This document shows positions 16,999 through 24,000 of a DNA stretch of 46,098 nt, in pieces. How positions within the stretch are numbered: position 1 is the stretch's first letter; each line of letters begins with the position of its first letter. Source of the stretch: Gemmataceae bacterium (lineage in GTDB: Bacteria; Planctomycetota; Planctomycetia; Gemmatales; Gemmataceae); contig JAQGHQ010000282.1 in assembly GCA_028288765.1 (NCBI GenBank), positions 1 through 46,098 on the forward strand, read 5' to 3'. A program made the position numbers and the translations under genes. Under the pieces are notes generated by a model. The model was not told the origin of the DNA. It saw nothing but the letters and a program-made list of their open reading frames with translations, and did not search any database.

Positions 16999-18309
16999 AT
17001 GCAGACCGACGCCGAGCCTTTCCTCCAGCGAATCCGGGCCTTCCCCGACGACGACGTACCCCGGCTGATCTTTGCCGACTGGCTGGAAGAGCAGGGCGGC
17101 CGGGAGACCAGTCCCGCCAAAGGCCCGGCGGGTTCGGGACCGGGGTCGGACGTCGCCCGAGCCGCGTTCATCCGGGTGCAGGTGGCGCTCGCCGGCCTCC
17201 CGGACGACGACCCCCGGCGGGGCGGGTTGCTCGTCGCCGAGCGGGAACTGCTCGACGCCCACCGGGACGAGTGGGAAGGCCCGTTTCGCCGGCTGGCCAC
17301 CGGGCTGGTCTTCCGCCGAGGGTTCGTGGACGAGGTGAACGTCGACGCCCGCCAATACCTCCGGCACGCCCACGAACTGTTCGCGGCAGGGCCGATCCGG
17401 CACATCCACCTGCTCAACGCCGGCGGCAGCATCGGGGCGGTGATGCAGTCGCCGTACCTGAGCCGGCTCCGGGCCCTGACCGTGTTCGCCGCGCACGCCG
17501 GCGACGCGCTCGCCCGGGCGGTCACGCGGTCCCCCCACCTGGCCGAGCTCCGCGTCCTCCACCTCGGCCGGAACCGACTCGGGGACGACGCGGCCGAATA
17601 CCTCGCCGGGTCGCCGGCCCTGGGGAACCTCGAAGAACTCGACCTGTCCGAGAACGAGCTCGGGGAGACCGGCGGCCGGACCCTGGCCGCGTCTCCGCAC
17701 CTGGCCAACCTCCGCGAACTCGAAATGCGGAACAACCAGCTCGGCCCGGCCGGGGCTGAAAGTCTCGCCGGGTCAGACCGGCTCGCCTCCCTGCACCGGC
17801 TCGGGCTAGCCGGGAACGACCTCGGTGTCCCCCGGATCCACTCCCTTACCCGGGTGTCGGACCTGCTCCGCGTCCCGGCCCTCGACCTGACCGCGAACGG
17901 GCTCGGCCCAGCTGCCCTGAAGGCGATCCTGGTCCGGCCGCCGAGCCCTCCCGACGGGGGCGAACCCGTCCGCCTCCGGGAACTCGACCTGAGCCATAAC
18001 GAGCTGGGCGAGGCCGGGGCCCGGGTCCTGGCGGACTGCACCCTGCTCGGCGGTCTGAAGGTGCTCCGGCTGACCGGCTGTGGGATTCCCGACGACGGCG
18101 TCCGGGCGCTCGCCAACTCACCGCACCTGAACCGGCTGATCGCCATCGACCTCGGAAATAATCCGGTCAGTGACCCCGGGTTCCGGGCGTTTCTCGACAC
18201 CCCTCACCTCCGCGGGCTCCGCCGGCTGGTCGTCCCCGGGATCGGCGTCTCCATTCGGATGCGTCGCGCCCTGGACTCGCGGTTCCACCGCGGGGTCGTT
18301 CGGTTCTGA
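16999..18309 (+). CDS. TIGR02996 domain leucine-rich-repeat protein
   Basis: 436 aa. The N-terminus (about 5-75) is the TIGR02996 repeat-companion domain seen in Gemmata-type proteins (FPDDDVPRLIFADWLEE ... RAAFIRVQVAL). It is interrupted by a Gly/Pro-rich insert (about 35-52). From about 140 to the end are ribonuclease-inhibitor-like leucine-rich repeats of the form LRVLHLGRNRLGDDAAEYLA and LEELDLSENELGETGGRTLA, about nine copies with one looser unit near 300. ATG 16999 is chosen because the TIGR02996 domain starts immediately after it; no strong ribosome-binding site. No signal peptide, so probably cytoplasmic. Likely protein-protein binding; partners unknown. It follows the signalling fusion on the same strand. 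Confidence 0.85.
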   Translation: MQTDAEPFLQRIRAFPDDDVPRLIFADWLEEQGGRETSPAKGPAGSGPGSDVARAAFIRVQVALAGLPDDDPRRGGLLVAERELLDAHRDEWEGPFRRLATGLVFRRGFVDEVNVDARQYLRHAHELFAAGPIRHIHLLNAGGSIGAVMQSPYLSRLRALTVFAAHAGDALARAVTRSPHLAELRVLHLGRNRLGDDAAEYLAGSPALGNLEELDLSENELGETGGRTLAASPHLANLRELEMRNNQLGPAGAESLAGSDRLASLHRLGLAGNDLGVPRIHSLTRVSDLLRVPALDLTANGLGPAALKAILVRPPSPPDGGEPVRLRELDLSHNELGEAGARVLADCTLLGGLKVLRLTGCGIPDDGVRALANSPHLNRLIAIDLGNNPVSDPGFRAFLDTPHLRGLRRLVVPGIGVSIRMRRALDSRFHRGVVRF

Positions 18310-18391
18310 CCCGCCGGCGGCCAACGCCCCGGCCCGTCCGATTGTTACACCTCTGGTCTCCCACCTCACACCCGCGAACCGGAGGACCGCC

Positions 18392-19342
18392 GTGACGACC
18401 CAGCTCCGTCGGCTATCCCTGTTGCTCGCCGCCGCCGCCATCGCCTTTCTCATCCGCCCAGGCGCGGCGGACGAGAAAGCCCCCCTCAAGGCCCCGCCGC
18501 CCGCGGGCAAGGCCGAAATCCCCGACCTGCTCGCCAGGCGGGTCACCCTGGGCAAGTTCGAAGGCAAGTTCGGCGATATTCTGAAGCTGCTGAGGGAGAA
18601 GTGCGATCTGCCGCTCGCGGTCGACCCGACCCTCAAGACGGGTGATGAGCCGATCGAGGACCAGCCGGTCAAGATCCCCGCGCTGACGAACGTCCGGGCG
18701 GAAACAGTCCTCCGGCTGGCCTGCGATCAGGTGGAAGTCGCCTTCCTGACCGAACCGGAGTACATCTGGATCACCAACTGGGCAGCCGCCCTGTATGAGG
18801 CCGGAGTCCTGAAACAGCCCGACTCGGCCGTCTCGGGGGACGAGCCCATCCTGCCCCTTAAGGAGATGCAGAAGGCCCGGCCGCTCACCCAGCGGGCCCT
18901 GGTCACCGCCGCGTTCAAGGGGAAGCCGCTCGCCGAGATCATCGACGCGATCGCCGAATTGACCGGGGCGAATGTCGTGCTCGCCCCACAGGTCGCTGAG
19001 AAGACGAAACAGTCGCTCACCGTGCGGTTCGCCAACACCCCGGTCGAGGCGGCTGTTCGGACCCTGTGCGAGATGACCGACCTCGGAGTGATCGAGGAGG
19101 CGAACGTCCTCCTCGTGACCACGAAAGAGCGGGCCGACGCCAGGGCCAAGGTCGACGACGAGAAGCGGAAAGCCCGACAGTCCGCCGGTGCGGTAGGGTT
19201 CGGCGGAGCTGGCGGACTCGGCGGGGCGGTCGGGGGTCTGGCCGCCCCGGCCGACGTGGCGGGCGAGCTGGCCAAGCTGAAGGAACAGAACGAGCAGTTG
19301 AAGAGACAGCTGGACGAGATCCAGAAGCTGCTCAAGAAATAG
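18392..19342 (+). CDS. Secreted STN/secretin-N-like protein with C-terminal coiled coil
   Basis: 316 aa starting at GTG 18392 with GGAGG (18381-18385) upstream. A signal peptide covers about 1-26 (LLLAAAAIAFLIRPGAADEK). Two similar segments follow, GKFGDILKLLREKCDLPLAV (about 60) and GKPLAEIIDAIAELTGANVV (about 180). Each resembles the short N-terminal (STN) domains of secretins and TonB receptors, but no secretin pore domain follows. After a Gly-rich stretch (about 265-285), residues about 290-316 form a heptad coiled coil (ELAKLKEQNEQLKRQLDEIQ). Likely periplasmic. It is 82 bases after the leucine-rich-repeat gene and could share its transcript. Function unknown. Confidence 0.75.
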   Translation: MTTQLRRLSLLLAAAAIAFLIRPGAADEKAPLKAPPPAGKAEIPDLLARRVTLGKFEGKFGDILKLLREKCDLPLAVDPTLKTGDEPIEDQPVKIPALTNVRAETVLRLACDQVEVAFLTEPEYIWITNWAAALYEAGVLKQPDSAVSGDEPILPLKEMQKARPLTQRALVTAAFKGKPLAEIIDAIAELTGANVVLAPQVAEKTKQSLTVRFANTPVEAAVRTLCEMTDLGVIEEANVLLVTTKERADARAKVDDEKRKARQSAGAVGFGGAGGLGGAVGGLAAPADVAGELAKLKEQNEQLKRQLDEIQKLLKK

Positions 19343-19417
19343 CCCGGCGGGGAAGACCGTGGGTTCCCGGACGGCCCGGCCCGCGGTACGATGGCGCTGC
19401 CCTGGGGAGACTGTATT

Positions 19418-19468
19418 GGGCCGGTCTCGCGACCGGCAGCCCCCGGTGGCGACCCGCGAGACCGGCCC
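19418..19468. repeat. 14-bp palindrome abutting the SGNH start codon
   Basis: Arms 19418-19431 (GGGCCGGTCTCGCG) and 19455-19468 pair perfectly around a 23-nt loop. The right arm ends at the base before ATG 19469. In mRNA it would bury the translation start region, and no purine-rich ribosome-binding site is visible. It could be a translational control element or a chance insertion of a repeat. Confidence 0.75.
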
Positions 19469-20098
19469 ATGAGCCACGTCGTTTTGCTGGGCGACTCCAT
19501 TTTCGACAACGCCCGGTACGTCCCGGGCCGCCCGCCGGTAGTCGAACAGGTCCGCCGCGGGCTTCCCCCGGGCTGGACGGGCACCCTCGTCGCCGTGGAC
19601 GGGCACACGGTCGAGGACATCGCCCTTCAGCTGCCTCGCGTCCCGGCCGACGCCACGCATCTCGTGCTGAGCATCGGCGGGAACGACGCCCTGGGATCTG
19701 GCAGCCTGGTCCGGGAGCCGGCGGCCACGGTCGGGGAAGGGCTAGCGGTTCTTGGCGAGACGCTGGCCGGGTTCCGCGATAAGTACGCCGGGATGCTCAG
19801 GACCGTCCTCGCCCTCGGCAAGCCGTTGACCGTTTGCACGGTTTACGACGCCATCCCGATCCTGTCGCCGGCCGAGCGGGTCGGCCTGGGCGGGTTCAAT
19901 GACGTGATTCTGCGGACCGCGGTCGTGGCGGGCATCCCGGTCATCGACCTGCGGGTGATCTGTACCCACGTCGACGACTACTCCCCTCTCTCCCCGATCG
20001 AGCCGTCCGTGGTCGGCGGGGCGAAGATCGCCGACGCGATCGTCCGGGCGGTCACCGGCCACGACTTCGGGACCCGGCGAACCGTGGTGTACGTTTGA
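19469..20098 (+). CDS. SGNH/GDSL-family hydrolase
   Basis: 209 aa, cytoplasmic by lack of a signal peptide. It begins MSHVVLLGDSIFDNARYV, which is block I of SGNH hydrolases with the nucleophilic Ser. Block III is LVLSIGGNDAL. Near the C-terminus the usual DxxH block is replaced by YSPLSPIEPSVVGGAKIA, so the catalytic Asp/His pair is not obvious and may be non-canonical. Members of this fold hydrolyse esters of lipids, carbohydrates or small molecules; the substrate is unknown. The open frame continues upstream to 19391, but that would translate the palindrome. Confidence 0.8.
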   Translation: MSHVVLLGDSIFDNARYVPGRPPVVEQVRRGLPPGWTGTLVAVDGHTVEDIALQLPRVPADATHLVLSIGGNDALGSGSLVREPAATVGEGLAVLGETLAGFRDKYAGMLRTVLALGKPLTVCTVYDAIPILSPAERVGLGGFNDVILRTAVVAGIPVIDLRVICTHVDDYSPLSPIEPSVVGGAKIADAIVRAVTGHDFGTRRTVVYV

Positions 20099-20156
20099 CG
20101 GTGACAGACGTGTCCGGACGTGGCCACGGATTCGCCCGGGATCGTAGCCCAGACGT

Positions 20157-20180
20157 GCCCAGGGTTTCACCCTGGGCTAC
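20157..20180 (-). repeat. GTAG-headed REP hairpin, copy 1 (inverted)
   Basis: On the minus strand this reads GTAGCCCAGGG..., a 9-bp stem with a GAA loop. It is the same 24-nt element as the four plus-oriented copies nearby, and it opens the repeat cluster after the SGNH gene. Confidence 0.85.
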
Positions 20181-20203
20181 GAGCCGGCGCCCCTCCGGGG
20201 CGG

Positions 20204-20418
20204 AGGAGGGTTTGAGTGGTCTTGAGTCCCGGAGGGACGGCGGCTTGTAGCCCAGGGTGAAACCCTGGGCACTGAGCTGAGGAGGGTTGAGTGGACTTGA
20301 GTCCCGGAGGGACGGCGGCTTGTAGCCCAGGGTGAAACCCTGGGCACACCTGAGGAGGGTTGAGTGGACTTGAGTCCCGGAGGGACGGCGGCTTGTAGCC
20401 CAGGGTGAAACCCTGGGC
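20204..20418 (+). repeat. Tandem REP array, about three units of 73-75 bp
   Basis: Three nearly identical units each read GAGGAGGGTT(T)GAGTGG..., then CCCGGAGGGACGGCGGCTT, then the 24-nt GTAG hairpin (20247-20270, 20322-20345, 20395-20418). Spacing is 75 and 73 bases. The last copy ends 5 bases from the transposase stop codon. The 320-base gap between the SGNH gene and the transposase consists almost entirely of this array. Confidence 0.9.
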
Positions 20419-20422
20419 ACAC

Positions 20423-20875
20423 CTACTCCCACAGGTATTTCTCGTCGAACTCGATCCCGTGTCGGATCAGCAGCTCGCGGTACTCATCCTGGTATGTGCG
20501 GGTGCGGTGGTGTTCCTCTTGGTTCGCGATGTATGCCGTCACCGCGTCCAGCCCCGACGAACTGACCGTAAACGCCCCGTATCCGCCCTGCCACCAAAAC
20601 CCGCCCGCGTGTGGGAACGTGTCGTGAACCCACCCGGACGAGTTCGCTTTCAACTGCCGCATGACGTCGGCGAGCGCTTTGTGCTGGCGGAGGGTGACGA
20701 GCAGGTGGACATGGTCCGCGGTTCCGCCGATGGCGAGCGGGGTGCCGCCCTCCCCGCGGACAATCCCGCCGAGGTATTCCCAGAGCTGCGGCCGAACATC
20801 GGGAGTGATGGTCAGCTCCCGGTGCCTGGTACTGAAGACGATGTGGTAGTGCAGTCGGGTGAAGGATTGGGGCAT
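20423..20875 (-). CDS. Y1 HUH transposase, IS200-like / REP-associated (RAYT-like)
   Basis: 150 aa single-domain Y1 transposase. It has the HUH motif HVH (His55, His57 in GGTADHVHLLVTL), the family-typical FWWQGGYGAFTVS, and the catalytic Tyr115 in AVTAYIANQEEHH; all expected residues are present. ATG 20875 has GGAG about 8 nt upstream. There is no accompanying TnpB. GTAG-headed hairpins flank it on both sides, which fits a RAYT that processes REP elements as single-stranded DNA rather than a free IS200, though the two are hard to tell apart from one copy. Confidence 0.9.
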   Translation of the reverse strand: MPQSFTRLHYHIVFSTRHRELTITPDVRPQLWEYLGGIVRGEGGTPLAIGGTADHVHLLVTLRQHKALADVMRQLKANSSGWVHDTFPHAGGFWWQGGYGAFTVSSSGLDAVTAYIANQEEHHRTRTYQDEYRELLIRHGIEFDEKYLWE

Positions 20876-20927
20876 GGGATGCTCCGAAAATGGATACCAA
20901 GGCCCCCGCCTTACACCGGGCTACGAT

Positions 20928-20985
20928 CCGGCGCCCCTCCGGGACTCAGACTACGCAACCCTCCTCAGCCCCGGAGGGGCGCCGG
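20928..20985. repeat. 16-bp palindrome beside the transposase
   Basis: Perfect arms 20928-20943 (CCGGCGCCCCTCCGGG) and 20970-20985 are separated by 26 bases. It shares the CTCCGGG/CCCGGAG and CCTCCTCA/GAGGAGG blocks with the array at 20204-20418, so it is a rearranged version of the same unit on the other flank. Confidence 0.8.
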
Positions 20986-20988
20986 CTC

Positions 20989-21012
20989 GTAGCCCAGGGT
21001 GAAACCCTGGGC
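20989..21012 (+). repeat. GTAG-headed REP hairpin, copy 5
   Basis: Identical 24-nt element to the plus-oriented copies at 20247, 20322 and 20395, lying 113 bases beyond the transposase start and 26 bases from the stop of the next minus-strand gene. A further CTGGGCACGTCT duplication follows it. Confidence 0.85.
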
Positions 21013-21038
21013 ACGTCTGGGCACGTCTCACCCGCTCG

Positions 21039-24000
21039 TTAGTGCTTGTGCCCGTGGTCGTGGCCGCCCTGGAACAGCGTGTGCTTCGGGTCGGCTCCGC
21101 CGCGGACGTAGGCCAGGAGGTCCAGCACCTCGTCCTTGGTCAGCTTGTCGAGCAGGCCCTTCGGCATGATCGAACTGGCCCCCTTCTTCCGCTCGACGAT
21201 CGCCTTCGCCTTCAGTTCCCGCGGCTTCGCGCTCGCCAGCGGGTTCTCGATCACCTGCACCACCCCGTCCTTCTCGCCGACGATCATCCCGGTGACGACC
21301 GAGTCGTCGTCCAGCACGAGCCGGTAGGTCGCGTACTTGTCATCGATTTTCAGCGACGGTTCGAGGACGTGCCTGAGTAGGTCAGTCGAGTTGGCGACCG
21401 TCTTCGGGTCGAGCTTTGTCAGGTCCGGGCCGAACTCGTTACCCTGCCCGCCGAACTTGTGGCACGCCACGCACGTCGCCACCGTGAACATCTGCTTCCC
21501 GTTGGCGAAGTTCCGCCCGCCGTGCTGCTCCATCACCTGCACCGCGCCGGCCAGTTCCTCGAGCTTCCACTCGGTCCGCGGGCGGTTGAACTTCAGCAGG
21601 TCGTCTTTCACTGGGAGCGGGGTCTTTGCGAGGTAGCCGGCCGGGTCGGCGAGATACTCGTCGAGGTCGGCGACGACGTAGAGTGCCCCGTGCATCCGCC
21701 GCCAGTGCCCCGGGTACGTGCAGACATAGGGGTAGATGCCCGGCTCCTTCGGGGCCTGGAAGCGCAGCTGCTGTCCGGTCTGGGGCTGGAGCAGCTTGCT
21801 CGCGAGCAGGACCTTCCCGGGCAGCGGTGGGACGTAGTGCTTCTCCGCCGCCCCGGGCTGCGTACCGAACGCCTCCGCCGCGTTGCCGACCTCTTCGAGC
21901 GCACCCGGCACGGTGATCACGAAGTTGTGCGGCATGATGTCCGTGTTCTCGAACACGAACTCGATCGGCTTGCCCGCCTGCGCGACGAGCCGGTCCCGGT
22001 CGAAGAGCATCTGGTCCGTCAGCGTGCCGACGCGGACCACGCGGACCCCGATCTCGCCGAGCTCCTTCCGGGCCTGCTTCGCTTCCGCCGGGGGGAGAAG
22101 CCCGGCCAGGGCGTCGCCCAGCTGCATCGCGTCGAGCGCGGCCGGAGTGGTGCGGTCACTCACCGGCAGGCCCCGGACGTACTTCATCACGGCGGCCAGG
22201 AGCGGCCGGGCCTGGTCCGTCGGCCAGTCCTTCGCCGGGATGCGGAGCAGGGCCTGGACGGCCGGCGTCCGCTCGTCGTCGTCGGCCACGAACTTCGCGA
22301 TCGCCTTGAAGGCGTCGGCCTCCTTGCCCCGCACGCTGGTGAGGGCGAACATGGCCGAGTGGCGAACGACCCGCCCCGGGGAGGCCGAGCCGACCGCGAA
22401 CTCGGCCTTGACCGCCGGGGCCGGGTTCTTCAGTGACTGGAACACCGTCCGCCGGTCGCCGTCGAGGACGCGCAGGGTGAAGTTGGCGAGCCGGCTGCCC
22501 AGGCTGCCGTCGGTCCGGTTGTAGACCACGACCGTCTCGACCGGGACTTCGGCCCCGAGGTCCACTTCCCACCACGGGTTATCGGTCCCTTCCTGGCTGT
22601 GTGTCTGCCCGCCGTCGCCGAAGGTGGCGCTCTTGTTCCCGTCCACGCCGCGGTCGGCGGTGCCGCCGTAGGCTGTGCTGCTCTGCGTCGCCTTCTTCCG
22701 CAGGGCGATGTTCTTGCCCGCGGAGAAAACCTCCACCTCGGCGAGTGTGAGTGTCCGTTGCTTCCCGGGCAGCTCGACGCGCACGTACCGGCCCTTCACG
22801 GTCTTCACGTCGCCGACCGTCTTGGCGAGGTCCGGAGGGAGCCCGCCGAGGAGCGCCTCGACCTTCGGGTAGAGGGCGGCCCGCTGGGCGGGGTCGCGGA
22901 CGAGCGGCATCGCGGCGACCAGGTCCTGCAGGGCGGCGACCGACCGCACGCCGGTCCGCCAGGCGTCCTCGACCGTCCCGTCGGCGGCGACGAGGGCGAC
23001 GAACCCGAGCTGACGGGTGACGGCGTTCTTGCTGGTGGTGGCCAGCTGCTGAAGCTCCGGTCGGGCCTTGGCGAGTTCGCTCTGCGGCCGGCTCGTCAGC
23101 AGCCGCACCAGATCGAAGGCAACACCCTCCGCGGCGGCCGACTCGTCCTGTGTCTTGATCGCGTCGATCAAGACGTACAGGTCCGCCTTCTGGTCCTCTT
23201 TCGCGAGCCCGGCGACGGCCTCGCGGCGCACCTCATCGCGGACGCCGGGGCGGAAGAGAAGTTCGGTGTTCACCTCGCGGGTCCGGCGCATGGTCACGAG
23301 GTCGTCCGTCGGCACGGCTTTGAGGAAGTACCGCGCCCCCGCCGGGGTAGTGAACCGGATCGTCCGCTTCTCGGCGACCGCCTTGCTCACGATTGGGCCG
23401 AGCGTCTTCATCGTCTCGCCGACCATATGTGTGAGGTACACGTCGGTCGGCTGGTCCTGGGCGACGAACACGACCTCGGCGGCCTCGGGAACGGTGAAGA
23501 AACTGGCCGCCCAGACGGCCATTAGCCGGACCCGCGGGTGCGGGTCGGCTGCGGCATTCTTGAGGAATTCGAGGGCCCGTGGGATTTGATCGCGCTGGTA
23601 ACAGAGGACGCGAATTACAGCGGCCCTTACCCGGAAGTCCTTATGGTTCAGGGATTTTCCGAAAAGGGTCAAAGTGGGCGGCACACCAAGGGATTTATTC
23701 TCCACGACTTGTAACCCTGCGATGTTGTGGTATTGAGCCACCCACATCGCCTCGAGAATTTGGTGCCCGCAGTCTGGGTCATTCGAATCCAGTTTGTTGC
23801 ACCACTTCGTCAACGCTTCCCGGACGTCCTCCGTCTTCCGGCCGCCGAGCTCGATCTTCACCCGGTAGCGCACCCGGTCTTCGGGGTGCTTGAGCAGATC
23901 CAGTAGCTTCTCGATCGGTTCACCGGCGATCTTCGGCGACGTCGACAGCGCCCGCCCCTCGTAGGTCACCTTGTAGATCCGGCCGTGCTCGCGGTCCCGG

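Noticed and set aside
20157..20418. CRISPR array
   Set aside because: The DNA between the repeated hairpins is itself nearly identical from unit to unit, there are no unique spacers, and no cas genes are near. It is a tandem REP array.
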